Shown: one piece after another, positions 28,349 to 39,771 of the stretch
Layout: the number at the start of each line of letters is the position of its first letter
Position numbering within the stretch: position 1 is the first letter of the stretch
DNA from: Condylostoma magnum
Taxonomy: Eukaryota; Ciliophora; Heterotrichea; Heterotrichida; Condylostomatidae
DNA: 43,922 nucleotides
Reading direction: 5' to 3'
Assembly: GCA_920105805.1 (NCBI GenBank)
Contig: CAKKTI010000133.1
Coordinates: 1 to 43,922, forward strand
The notes under the pieces: model-generated
Databases searched by the model: none
What the model saw: the letters and a program-made list of their open reading frames with translations, nothing else
What the model was told of the DNA's origin: nothing
Position numbers and translations under genes: made by a program

Positions 28349-28732
28349 CTAAAATCTTATGGGAAAAGGCTCAAACTCAAAATCGTTATCCGTTGTACAC
28401 ATGACATTTTCAATTCCAATGTCAAACCGTTAGAAATCCTATACTGATGTTTCCTCTTAAACAGTTGCTACTTCATCTAATACAGACTTCTCAGGCATTT
28501 CACTTTCGTAATTTTCTTCAATTTTCCTCTCATCGTACTGAATTTAAGCATTTAAAGCATTTCTGTACTTCTTCATTAAAATGTCCCTGTGTTTTTTCAG
28601 CATCTACCTTCTCATTAAGTCCCTTTACTCCAGCCTTGCTTTTCTATCGTTTACTAGCTATTTAAACCTGTATCTTGTAATAATAGTATGTCCCTGCTCA
28701 CTTCGCGTGTATCTCGATTGCTTAGCTCTCAT
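28349..28732 (-). CDS. Small coiled-coil protein, unknown
   Basis: About 127 residues: a basic N-terminal region (MRAKQSRYTRSEQGHTIITR), a long charged helix (LEQRDLMRRQMLKKHRDIL) and an acidic C-terminus ending FEFEPFPIRF, followed by TAG TAA. Balanced charged composition distinguishes it from the hydrophobic plus-strand frame over the same bases, which I treat as its shadow. Its ATG is 18 bp from the ATG of the divergent KH-domain gene. No family recognised. Confidence 0.6.
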
Positions 28733-28750
28733 TTAATTGTTATAAATAAG

Positions 28751-29611
28751 ATGAGTAATTGAGGAGATCTTGAAATCCCTTAGCCAGAATTGCCAATTTA
28801 CGAGGCTCTTGACCGTTAAAGCATTGCTTCTTACCAAACACTGCATCTTCTTTCTCAATTCAAGGAAGAAATTACGTCAGATCTATTCGAAGACCTATCA
28901 ATGTCAACTAACACAGGGCCTCCAAGCTTTGACAGTTTTATGCTTCCAATTCCTAATGAAAGTGTAGGACTTATTATAGGAAAGCAGGGAGACATGATAA
29001 AGAAACTAAGAGCTTCTTCCAATGCTAGTGTAATACAAGTTGCTAAAGACTGTGCTTATGGTTGTGCATATAGAAATGTTTTTATAGAAGGGTCTTTGGA
29101 GAGTTATTGCTTGAGTAAAAAGGCTATTTATGAAATCATCGATACTTACAACAGAGGGAAAAGACTTCCTACTTTTAACTTTACACATACTTTATCATCT
29201 GAGCCATTTAAGGAGATAATTGTACCTGATGCATATGTTAAGTATGTTATAGGGGAGGAGTTGCAAGTATTGAAAAGGATTATGCAGGAGTCTGGAGCTA
29301 AGATTATTGTTCCTACTAAGAATGCACCTGGGACTAAAAATAGGTATATTACTTTAACTGGGCAGCCTGAAAACATTCAACAAGCTGTTAATATAATTTA
29401 TACTATTTTAGAGCCTATTTATAAGCGAGATTCTATTTCTAATGGTATAAAGCCTATGCAGTTTTAAGAACTTGATGAGCAGTTTCCTTATTGTAGTTTT
29501 TATGCCAAGATTTTAAGGACTATGGCTATTACTATGCAAGCTTGTGAGGAAAACAGTAGTGCAACTTCTAAGGCCTTGAAAAGTTTACAAATGTTGTTGT
29601 ATGGTAGTTAG
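28751..29611 (+). CDS. Tandem KH-domain RNA-binding protein
   Basis: About 286 residues with two KH domains. KH1 carries the GxxG loop in ESVGLIIGKQGDMIKKLRAS near residue 77; KH2 has a weaker loop, IGEELQVLKRIM, near residue 167. KH domains bind short single-stranded RNA or DNA, so a role in mRNA regulation is likely. An in-frame TAA at 29465 is read as Gln because the following 48 codons (ELDEQFPYCSFYAKILRTMA) look coding and end in TAG TAA. Head-to-tail with the channel gene downstream. Confidence 0.85.
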
Positions 29612-29658
29612 TAATTAAATTCAATAGTAATAAATTCTCTGTAGTAATTATTCGAAAT

Positions 29659-32328
29659 ATGTAAAGAAAAAGTAAAACTAGAGTGCAACCATCCTTGCAA
29701 TAAACATAAGGGGGGATGACAAGTTAGATAATTGACTTGAATATGATGGATCAGAGCCTTACACGCTAGAATTCATAAAGTAATGTTAATAATGAGGATA
29801 ATGTAATTCTTAATAGTGAAACTGGTAATCACTATGATTCAGATGAATACAGATTAACCAGGATAGAAACAAGACATAGTAAAAAGTAGAATAAAAGCTA
29901 TAAGTGAGTGTTTAGGCAAACTGATATAAATAGAACTCGATGAGACTTATTCGTGATGATACTAGCTACATGAAATTGCTTCTCAACACCCTTTTTTATG
30001 GCATTTATGCCGAATCTAGCAGAAGATGAGACAATAGTGGGGGTTAATTCCACAATTGATGTGTTTTTCTTTGTTGATATTGTTTTAAATTTCAGGACAA
30101 CTTATTTCAACTAGAAAACTGGGAAAGAGGTAACGAAACCTTCTAAAATATTTAAACATTATATTAAAGGAACCTTCATGATAGACTTGCTTGCCTCTGT
30201 TCCGTCAGATTTGCTTATGGAACTGTTTACTAATGATAGTGGAGAGAGTAGGCCCTTTCTTTAATTGTTTGGACTGTTGAAATTGATTAGGATCAGAAGG
30301 CTAAATCGGATCATTCTGTACCTAAGGGCCCGGGACTAGATAAAAATGACTCTTAGGCTTCTTTAACTCCTGCTGTTTTTAGTTATGTATGTGCATGTTA
30401 TAGCATGTCTCTGATTCATAGTAGTAAAATGAGATGAGGAGTGAGTACCACCTACTGATTTTATACTACTAGGAACTGATTTATACAAGGAATCTGCTGA
30501 TTTGTGATGAAAATACTGAATTTGCTTTTATACTTCAATTTTTTTGCTTATTGGAGGAGAAATAGCACCTAGAAATCCATCTGATGGAGCTTTTTCCAGT
30601 ACTTTTATACTGCTAGGAAACGTCATGACGGCTATCATGTTCGGAGAAATGGCTGTGCTTATGTCAAATATGTAGATAAGATCTACAAAATTTTAATAAA
30701 TGTAAGACAATGCTAATACTACTATGAAGAATATGGAAATCCCGGAGGAGCTTTAAATGAAAGTTTACGATTACTTAATCTATACTTAAGGAATGCTAGA
30801 CTAAAGAACAGAATTTGAGTATTTAGAGAATTTACTGTCCCCAAGTCTGTAGAAAAAGGTGCATTTATTTATATATGATAAAATCACAAAACTAAATGAT
30901 GTTTTCTGTAAAACTAACTCAATGCATGAATTTATAATTCATAGGTTAAAAAATAAACGATCTAGACCGGAAGAGGACATAGTTACCATAGGAACCAAAG
31001 GCAAATCAATATTCTTCCTAGCCAATGGAGAGTGCTCAGTATATATAAATGATCTTGATAACAACGAGATAATCAATGCTAAAATAAAACCTGGGGGACA
31101 TTTTGGAGAAATATCACTTCTTTATAACAGACTAAGAACGGCTACTGTAAGAGCTAATAACTATTGCAATCTAGGTGAATTAGACTATGAACACTTTTAA
31201 ATATTTTTGTAAAAGTTTCCTAGTACATTTAAAATTATTAAAAGAGGAACTTTAGCGTACAAGGATCCAATGAAATTACAGCTGTGACAGATGTTAAGGC
31301 GTATAGAGTACTTTGAGTTTTTAGGAGATGATGCTATGGAAGAATTAATTTATTCAATGGATCCTACATACCTAGAGCCTGATTCTTACTTATTTTTACC
31401 CGGCAAGCAAATTGAGGAGATTTTCTTTATAATAACTGGGTAAGTGGAGCTATCATTTACATTTAATGACAAAAATATACATGCATATAAGCGGAGAAGT
31501 AAACGATTGAATATAGAGTATCATTACCCAGAGGATAAAATTCCTAAATATCCGTAATAATTTCAGCTTACTAAGAAATTTAAGCGGTATTCTAGACATT
31601 ATTTAAAAAACAGACCTGAAATACTACCTATTATAGGCATTGGAGGGATAGTTGGATCAGTTAGATATCAGCATAAAGCGGACAATGACTTAAAATTCCC
31701 CTAGGAAGTCATTTTAAGACTACTTGAAAGAGGAGATATTATAAACAGTATTGACATACTCAAGGAGAATTCAATTTATTGCACATAGGCTAAAGCATTG
31801 ACACCTATAGTTGTTTATAGTTTAAACAAAGAACATTTAATCAGATTCTCTAAAATAGCCGGATTTGAAGGTGTAAGAAATGCTATGGACAGTATCCTTT
31901 CTACGATAGAATCTAAAAACTAAAGTGAAATTAGAGGGAAATTTGTTGATATTAATTAAGATTACAATGGAATTAAAATAATGCATAGAAGTTTCGACAA
32001 TTTTAAGAGATTAATAGTTAAGCAGATTATGCTTAATAGATCTATCAAAAACATGTCTAATCCTCTAGCAGCTATACTTGCGTAGGGAATTCAAGGGAGA
32101 AATCCTGGCATAAGAGGCGATGATTCTGAAAGTGCAGCTATTAATATGTATCTAAACAATTTAATAGACGAGCACTCTAGTAAATTAAGTGCAGGGGCAG
32201 ATAATATAGGATTATTTGTTGATAACAATCAAACTTAGTTAGATCATTTATAGCAAAAACTTGAAGACATAAAAAGAGCTAAAGATTCAATCAATGAAAT
32301 CCTTGAAGATTTATTTAGAGATTATTAA
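29659..32328 (+). CDS. Cyclic-nucleotide-gated-type cation channel (CNG/HCN superfamily)
   Basis: About 889 residues from the earliest in-frame ATG (29716 and 29743 are alternatives). Six membrane segments with a charged S4 (KLIRIRRLNRIILYLRAR), a pore loop with IGGEIAP where K+ channels have GYG, a C-linker, and a cyclic-nucleotide-binding domain with the phosphate cassette FGEISLLYNRLRTATV. A second, degenerate nucleotide-binding-like domain follows (LEPDSYLFLPGKQIEEIFF). It should conduct cations across the plasma or ciliary membrane under cyclic-nucleotide control. All ten Trp I found are TGA and none TGG. Stop TAA TAA at 32326-32331; the next ATG follows after 8 bp. Confidence 0.9.
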
Positions 32329-32336
32329 TAATTAAA

Positions 32337-33284
32337 ATGAATTCAAAGCGGTATGGAAAGAAATCTATAAGTTCTGTAAGAAGGATAAAATCTAAAGCAA
32401 ATAAAAGTTTAAGTAAGTTGGACTTACTTTTTACTAATTGTAAATAGCTTAAGGAAGATATCAATTCAGTAAGGAATAAAAATGTACTTACCTGTAAAAA
32501 TACTTAAACTAGTACACCTATAAGCAAATTCTCTTACTGAAAGTCAAATAAAGAGTATAAAGCAGGAAAATTTGTAATAAACCAAAAAGTGTAAAAACAA
32601 AGATTAAAAACTTAAAAATAATTGCATAGGAAAGTAAAAACATTGATTGATAAAGAGTAGAAATGTAATAGGCCTTCAATTACTGTAAAAGATTTTGAAT
32701 AGGAGTCGTTCTTTTAACTGCTTTCACTTAATTCAAGAAAATTTGGGGAGAATTTCAAATAGAAACTGAATACATAGAAACGAAAAAGTAACTCACTGGA
32801 GTGAATACAAAAGAAACATTAATCAAGAATGATTTAATCTAGATCCGAGGAAGAGCCGATTATTAATGATAATAAATATAAACAAATAGAAAAATAGATA
32901 AAAGATGAACAGTTTTAAGAAAAAGTAGAGAAAATGAATGAAATAAATAAATTCATTTTTGTTGAAAGAAGAAAAACTGCTTCAAAGGTAGAATCTGATT
33001 TAAATAAGCGAAATAGACTGAAGGTTGCTTATAAAATGAATTTGATTAATCCTCTACAAAAAGTGATTAATTAGAGAAATAATTAGCTTGCTTTTGATAA
33101 TGTTTAAAGTACCTAGACACCAAATAATACAACATAGTCGTTTAGTGCCAACACTTTTTTAAGTGAATTAGTATAAGACGCTAAAAGCCAACTATAATTT
33201 GATGAGCAGAAAAGTAGAATAGAGAAAATGATTAAGGAAAAGTTTCATAAAGAAAAAATAGCAGGTAACAAATTACTTATTTAG
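32337..33284 (+). CDS. Basic coiled-coil protein, unknown
   Basis: About 315 residues, Lys/Arg/Gln-rich and helical throughout (RRIKSKANKSLSKLDLL, KVEKMNEINKFIFVERRK, EKMIKEKFHKEKIAGN), with no membrane segment. It ends at TAG 33282-33284 followed by TAA, after about 28 codons without sense-stops. It begins 8 bp after the channel gene and ends about 12 bp before a convergent stop, so it has almost no untranslated space. No family recognised; it resembles basal-body or cytoskeleton-associated proteins only in composition. Confidence 0.65.
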
Positions 33285-33296
33285 TAACAAATTATC

Positions 33297-34070
33297 TTAA
33301 AACACTAGAAAACATTCTTTTACTAGGTCGACTTTCATGCTAGTTTTAACTTTCTTATTATTAAAAGTGTCTCTTACCCCTCTATTAAGGTTGATGGCTG
33401 AATTAAAGAAATCCATTAGAGCTTTAAAGTGTTTTTTGCTTTTGTCTAGACTCAGCAGACTTGCATCTTCCAGGCAATTGATTAATCGACGAGTAAAAAT
33501 GAGGTTAAAATCTTTAGCGCACTTGCACTGGAGGCTAATCGATAGAATTTCCTGGTAATTGATTGATTTTACTTTATTTATGATAATCGGCAATAACAGA
33601 ACTATGTCTATTTGAGTTTCTTAAATTCTCTTTATTAACAGTTTTTATCTACTATTTTTAATACTATTATTAAATAAATCCAGTAGCCAAACAATTCTAA
33701 TCACTTGTTGCATTAAAATTAACCGATAATCCATCATAAAACACACTTTAACTGAGTTTTGACGGTTTTTAAAACTTCTGGCATATCATATCCTATAAAT
33801 TAGCCTAAGGTTACACATTCTAATAAACTCTTTTTTCAGATCTATAAGGTGTTTATTTAACTGGATAACTAGGATCAATAGTTCTTTTAGCTGATTAACT
33901 TTATTCAAATCTCAACGGGGACTGTTTCCTTTAACTTTTTTTCTCTACTTCAGCTTAATTTTACCTATTCTTTTACCCTGCATATCTTTTCTGCACCTAA
34001 GGCTTAATCTCCATTGGCACCTGTCAAAATTTCCTGCATTCCTGTACTTATTTTCCTCTATACAAAACAT
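33297..34070 (-). CDS. Coiled-coil protein, unknown
   Basis: About 257 residues from ATG 34070 (MFCIEENKYRNAGNFDRC) to TAA 33297-33299. The chain is helical with long Leu/Ile/Lys heptads (NKVNQLKELLILVIQLNKHL, SLDKSKKHFKALMDFFNSAI). The last 98 codons contain no in-frame TAA, TAG or TGA. It follows the EF-hand gene on the same strand after 29 bp. No known domain is recognised. Confidence 0.6.
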
Positions 34071-34099
34071 CGTCCATTTTTACGTTATAAATTCCTACT

Positions 34100-34537
34100 T
34101 TAACCTAAAACTGCATTCTTAAAGTCCTGCTGATCTGATGCTCCATCCTTCCTTCTATTAAAAGTCTCTATCATTCCATAAGCTTCATCTTTAGTTAAAG
34201 GCTCCTTTAACTCCTCTGATACTTCATAAAGCATATCTCCAGTAATTTTCCCAGTCTGATTATAATCAATAAAGTCGAAAGCTTCCTTTCTCACTGCATC
34301 ATCCTTTAGAGCGTTGTAATCCTCTTATATAATCTCTAAAAACTAGCTCATAGTTATCTTTCCCGAGTTATTTGTCTTTAGATTAATAAAATCAGTTAAT
34401 AGAGGAACTAAAGGATCTGAAATTTCCTGTAGATAGGGTAGAAGGTCCTCTAGATTTAATTGATTTCTAGTTTATAGTCCAAAAATACCCCAGATCTCAT
34501 TGGCTATTTGCTGGTCAGTCATTTACTCCTCAGACAT
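34100..34537 (-). CDS. Degenerate EF-hand (calmodulin/centrin-like) protein
   Basis: A 145-residue protein with four EF-hand-like helix-loop-helix units, the size of calmodulin or centrin. The loops are degenerate. The third, DYNQTGKITGDM, has good positions 1, 3, 5 and 6 but Met instead of Glu at position 12; the second (KTNNSGKITMSQ) starts with Lys and ends with Gln; the first and fourth also lack the full ligand set. Calcium binding is therefore doubtful, and a structural role is likely. Stop TAA follows AVLG. Divergent from the long coiled-coil gene with 7 bp between ATGs; a second Met (MTDQQ) gives a slightly later start. Confidence 0.8.
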
Positions 34538-34544
34538 ATTTTAT
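34538..34544. promoter_or_regulatory. 7-bp spacer between divergent start codons, palindromic
   Basis: The EF-hand gene ATG (minus, 34535-34537) and the coiled-coil gene ATG (plus, 34545-34547) flank attttat. The 13 bases CATATTTTATATG are an inverted repeat (CATAT/ATATG) with a three-base centre. The length matches the spacer at 24470-24476. Use of ATG 34626 by the plus gene would widen the gap to 88 bp. Confidence 0.55.
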
Positions 34545-37055
34545 ATGGAACTTGGAAATACACATTTCGAATAACAAACTGAGGAAATTTAAAAACGACT
34601 GGATGCTTTGGGAGTGCAAGGAAAAATGAGTATACAATCTTAGTCTTTAGTGGTAAATTTACTTGAGAAGCTTTAATAGGTTATAGAAGAGGAAAAAGAT
34701 AGTCAACTTAGCAAAACTCCGGATACTAGAAGGAAAAATTATGGGGACTATTAAAACCGTATTGCTAAGTTGTAGAAGGATAATTATAACCTAAAAAATC
34801 TACTAAGAGGGTACTAAAAGTTTGATGAGTAAATATATTCCTTGAGAGATACTATTAAATCATTAGAGATTGAAAAAAGGGATATGCAGGTGTATATTGA
34901 TTAAATTTCTGCAAGGGTTTAAAATGCAGAAAGGGCCAATCTGAGATCTAAAACACCTGATAACTATGAAGAGCTGCATTTACTGTAAACTTAAGTTAGG
35001 AATTTTAAAAATGAATTAGAAAAATCGTATGAATAACGGTAGAATTAAGAAGAAGTTATTAATTAGTAAAGACTAGAAATAAAGAGGTAGAATTATGAAA
35101 TTTAAGCTATGCTGGAAAGTCGATCGAATTATTAAATGGGAGTTTCACAGTAATTAACGGGATTAGGGTAAATTAGAGAAGAGAATCTTAAACTGCTATA
35201 GTAAAAGGATGAGTATTATAATAGAAATTTTGAATTATAAAGTGAGAATAAAGAATTAGCTAATAGATTGAAATAAGCTGAAATGAAACTAGATCAGATG
35301 CACTAAGAATAATAATCTGAATGGCAAAGGATGCAGTACTATAATAATCTAAGTCAGAAAGTAAAGGAAATGGAAGCATAAAATGATAATTAGTTATAAA
35401 AGATTAATGAGTTAACTTTCCAAAAACAGGAACTTTATAAAGACTATTAGTTAATCTAAGACAAATACCAAAAAATGAGTGGAGAGACTCATGATTATAC
35501 TTTAAGATTACAACAACTTTCATACTAATAGGAATAAGATAAATAAAATAATTAATTTTTACACTAAACTAATGCTAGGCTAAGTAATCAAATTCAAGAT
35601 TTAGAGAACAGTTTATAATAACTACAAGCTGCAAAAAATGAGTTAAAGATACAGTAATCTTAAAACAATGATTTGATGTCTTAGATCAATATGCAAGAAT
35701 AAAGCATTCAGTCCCTCTCAAGTGAAAATAAGAATCTAAAAGGTATTATAGATGATATCAAATATGAAAATTCATAGCTTGATAGTGATTTAAGATAAGA
35801 AAGAGACTAAAATTAATAACAAAGCAATCACTACGAAAAACTACAAAAGGCTAAGCAGTAACTAGAAAACAATGTCAAATTATTACAGAACGATGTTGAA
35901 AATGCTTAATAATCTATTCAAGCGTTATAATAAGATGCGAGAACAGCTTATTAAAACTAGGAATATTATTAATAATAAGCTTAAGAGTCATTAGCTTAAA
36001 ATCAGTATTTACAGAAAGAATTAGACAGTACAAAAAGCAACTTTTAAAAGGCAAATCTTCTCATAGATAATCTTAGATTTGAGATTTAGCAAGCTTAAAC
36101 TCAATTAGAAGATACAAGAAAAGAGAACTGAAGTCTTGCATATGAGATAAAACAACAGAATCAGTAATTTATGGAATAAAACAAAGATAAAACACGAATT
36201 TTATAAGAAAATTAGGAGCTAGAGAATGATTTAGCTTTAGAAAGATCAAATATTATTCATTTCCAATAAGAAATATAATAATTAAAAGTAACAATTGATA
36301 AATAGAATCATTTAGCAAATCAAGAATATGAATCTTCATAAAGAGAAATTGATAGTTACAAGCAATAAAATGAATAATTAGAAGCAGAACTTGCTGAAAG
36401 ATCTCGAAAACTTGCAGAATTTTAAAACTAATTGGATAATGCACAATGGGAAATGTAAAAACAAGGAGATGATAATATGTCATAAGCTTAAGAGATTTAA
36501 AGATTACAGAAAGTAAATTAACACTAGGATTAGTAAATCTATAGCCTATAGGACTAATTAAATGCACTAGACTCAGAGAAGAAGGAAATTAGAATGAAAT
36601 GAACTCATTCATTAGAGGAGTAGGACAGATCAGCTGATAATCAGTATAAGTTAAATAGAGAAATAGAAGCTCTAAGGGAGTTAATAAATACCAAAGAAAT
36701 TGAAATATAAAACTTACAGCATTCAATAAATGAAAAAGATAGACTGATTCAGGGATTTAGGGAAGAATTGACAAACCTTTAAAATAGATCTGAAAGATTA
36801 GCATCTGATTTAGAATATAAGGAAAATCAAGTTTATAACATTAAAGTATAATAAGATTAATTGAATTAGGTTTAAATTGATGAATTAAGTTAGGAAAATA
36901 ATAAACTCAAGAATCATATTGAAGAGTTAGAAAGAAAGATTAAGCCTATGAAAGCACAGATGGAAGAGCAAAGGTAAGAAATCTGAAATTTGGAAATGGA
37001 ACAAATGCAGTTGAGAGAGGAGTTAAGTCATGCTAGAAGTCTTATTAGGAGGTAG
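34545..37055 (+). CDS. Long Gln-rich coiled-coil protein
   Basis: One frame of about 836 residues that is almost entirely coiled coil, rich in Gln, Glu, Asn, Lys and Leu, with very many Gln encoded by TAA and TAG, often in doublets and triplets. It begins MELGNTHFEQQTEEIQKRLD. No motor or globular domain is visible. Size and composition fit a centrosomal, basal-body or cytoskeletal filament protein, but this is inference. Stop TAG 37053-37055 follows about 22 codons without sense-stops; TAA 37065 is the alternative. The degenerate EF-hand gene is its divergent neighbour. Confidence 0.8.
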
Positions 37056-37105
37056 TTAAAAGATTAATATTTTTATGTACTTTTATTTGTAGATATTTTA
37101 TAATA

Positions 37106-37615
37106 ATGTGCTATGTTTTCATATTGCTACGTAATTCTATGCTTTTGTGTATAATCAACTTTACTCTCATATAGTGTCTTTAAATATGTAATTAGGACTT
37201 TAGAATATTATGTAGTAGTAAAAAATAATCATATTGGAGACAAGTTACAAGAAAAGGTAAATTATGGTAATAGTATTTTATAAGTTATATATTAGATAAT
37301 ATTTGTTCATACTATGAGTTATAAAGTCAATTTATATTGAGAATATATATTTCAAAGCCTTAGATTTATATAAAGCTCTATAATAAGTAAGATGTACTAT
37401 TCTATTAAAGCATTGACATATTACTTAATAAATACAAACAATATGAATTAGTGTTATAATCGTCTATACACCTTAATGTATAAGATTCATTTTATAACTA
37501 AAATAGTTATCTAATTAGGATAAAAATATATCATCTTGTAACTATATAAATCACTCTTATAAGTCAAATAACTGTAGAACAGTATATATGGCATCGCTTT
37601 ATTAGAATAACATAA
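37106..37615 (+). CDS. Small protein, unknown
   Basis: About 169 residues from MCYVFILLRNSMLLC to TAA 37613-37615. The hydrophobic start could be a signal peptide or anchor; the rest is Tyr/Gln/Ile/Lys-rich (QSIDILLNKYKQYELVLQSS). The last 21 codons use only CAA, CAG and TGG, supporting the stop. It ends 20 bp from a convergent stop, the spacing usual here. The minus strand is also open over part of this stretch, so the call is tentative. Confidence 0.4.
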
Positions 37616-37635
37616 TCAAAAACATAAACTAAATA

Positions 37636-38070
37636 TCATTTATTATTACAACGCTTCTTGTACTTTAATCTTTATACTTATCCCTCATAACTCATTTAAA
37701 AATTTGATGCTGAGTTTTAATAAGTACCACTAAGTGAATATTCGCTATTCTGCAAGGAATAGTTTGAACCAACCTAATGTTATCGATTTCTTTGCATAAA
37801 TCCCTTTTTTTACTTTTTTCTATGATGTTGTCTTAGACTTGCTCTCCTAACTTCATTCTAATTATTTTCAGCAGCTTCTAATACACTTTGAGGTTCGATG
37901 TAAGACAAATGTGAAGACTTTACTTCTTCATTTTAAGCTCCCACAGATAAATCAGATGATATTTATTCCTACAACAGATTAGATTAATTTGGGCTAGGGC
38001 TTAGATTAATTTACTATTGATTTTCTACAGTTGAATTAGAATTACAGCAGCGAAAGATTCATTCAAACAT
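37636..38070 (-). CDS. Small disordered Ser/Gln/Asn-rich protein, unknown
   Basis: About 144 residues beginning MFEWIFRCCNSNSTVE, with Trp as TGA and a vicinal Cys pair near the N-terminus that could be lipidated. The body is polar and probably disordered (LSPSPNQSNLLQEQISSD), then basic (RRASLRQHHRKKQKKGFM). It ends at TGA 37636-37638, with several TAA codons shortly before that could instead be the stop. The 220-bp gap between it and the transporter gene (38071-38290) shows nothing I can call. Confidence 0.5.
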
Positions 38071-38290
38071 ATTATTTGTAAAACATAATTAAGGTTCAAT
38101 ACGTAATTACTAATAATAGCAACTATATAGTGAAAACTCATATGAATTAGATACCAACTCATTAATAGAGATTATTTCAAATCTATATAAAACTAATCTT
38201 ACTACATATTGATGATTAAACATTAAATTACTATTCAAATGTGAACTTTTGTAAATTTTTATTATTTGGAGAGTCACATATATTCTCGAG

Positions 38291-39754
38291 CTATATATTC
38301 ATTACACTCTGTGGTCTTATATGTTCCTTCTCCTCTTCTGCTACATAGTCTTCTAGGTATTCTTTTGATATATCCTTTAGCATACTAGCTAAAAGACATA
38401 TTAGAATTGATAAAACTACTAAAATTACATAATTTGATACATAAATTAAATCATTTAAGTCAATAATGTATTCCACCAATCACTTCCCTATACACAGTAA
38501 AGAAACATTTCACCCTATTCCTAAGTTCCTAACACTAGAAGGATACTTTTCTATAGTGAACAGTATAACAGTCTCTATAAAAAGGACATTAAAGGACATA
38601 AATCCAGTAAGTACAACTCCTGTGGCAACATTACTTACTTTACATTATTTCTCAGTTTTGCAATCATGACTTTAAAAAGTTACAGCTAAAATTGCAAATA
38701 TCAAAGTAAAGCTTTTTAAAGCTAAAAGGACTGATTATCTGTTCTGGTACTTCATTCCAAAAACTAATATAATGTTAGCAATCATTACAATGCCAGCAGC
38801 TATCCAAAGCATGATATTTAAATCATTATCAATAATAAACATAACAGAAATTTCAATCTCATAAAAGTAGAATACAAAAATTAAACTGAATATAGCAGTT
38901 GTCATTAGCTATGACACTTTAATAAATAGATTTCATATCTAAGGAGCATAGCTTTTTGCAAGTTCTGATTAAGTAATACTCACAATCCCATTATGTATTT
39001 CATTTTTAGCAAATTTAGCTCTTTCTGTACTTTAAGGAGTGGCAGGCTAGCTGACTTAACTAGAATACTCATCCTGCTCATCAGCTTCACTTTAGAAATC
39101 ATAATATCCTATCATCTTTTCTCCGTATAAAATTTCACTAAACATTTCTTTTCCATTAATTTAAGCAATTTCATTAAAAACCTCTCTAGCTTTAAAATAT
39201 CTGCATCTAGCACATGCTAAATATCTTGGACTTTCTAGTACCCAAAAATTCGTTAAAACAGTAAAAATAGCTATAACTATTAAAATAACAGCTTCTATTA
39301 CTTGATCTAATAATGCAATAAAATAATACAGTGCTCCAAAGCACAATACAATAGCAGAGTAAGTCATAATAACCCAGCTTCTATTTCTATAAGAAACTAC
39401 TTCTACTACTAAAATTCAACCATTCCCTAAACTGCCTCCTAGTCCTGTAATGATAACCCAATCTGCATCTAATTAAACTAATGTCATAATTAATCCAACA
39501 ACTACAAAAACTTACGCCAATGCTAACGAATACTTCCTCCCAATATACTACCCAAGACACGATAATACAAGTATAGCCAGTCCACTGTATAAAAACATTT
39601 CATCCTATTAGCTGCCGGCAACTTTCCCAATTAAAAGTCCACATAAAATCTGATTAGGTACTAAAACTCCAATCAACCTTTTCTAATACTTCCCTAATCC
39701 CCCTACAGCCTCAATAGCCTCATCCTGGGTCAGTGAATATAAAGAATTTCTCAT
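38291..39754 (-). CDS. Major facilitator superfamily transporter (organic cation / SV2-like)
   Basis: About 487 residues with roughly twelve membrane segments. The loop motif GQYIGRKYS near residue 75 corresponds to the MFS GRK signature, and ESPRYLACARCRYFKARE near residue 172 is the hallmark after segment six in organic cation, sugar and SV2-like carriers. A polar central loop (SEADEQDEYSSQVSQPATP) separates the halves. The substrate cannot be read from sequence; an organic ion or small metabolite is likely. Stop TAG 38291-38293 follows 62 codons without sense-stops. The gene starts 17 bp after the deubiquitinase stop on the same strand. Confidence 0.85.
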
Positions 39755-39771
39755 TTAGAATTATTAATTAC

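Noticed and set aside
28447-28665. Plus-strand open frame after the ankyrin-like gene
   Set aside because: It is in frame with that gene but rich in Phe, Leu, Ser and Cys; the minus-strand reading over the same bases is a well-formed charged coiled-coil protein ending TAG TAA.
36253-36567. Minus-strand open frame in the long coiled-coil gene
   Set aside because: Antisense of Gln/Glu/Lys heptads, giving a Leu/Ile/Phe-rich shadow.
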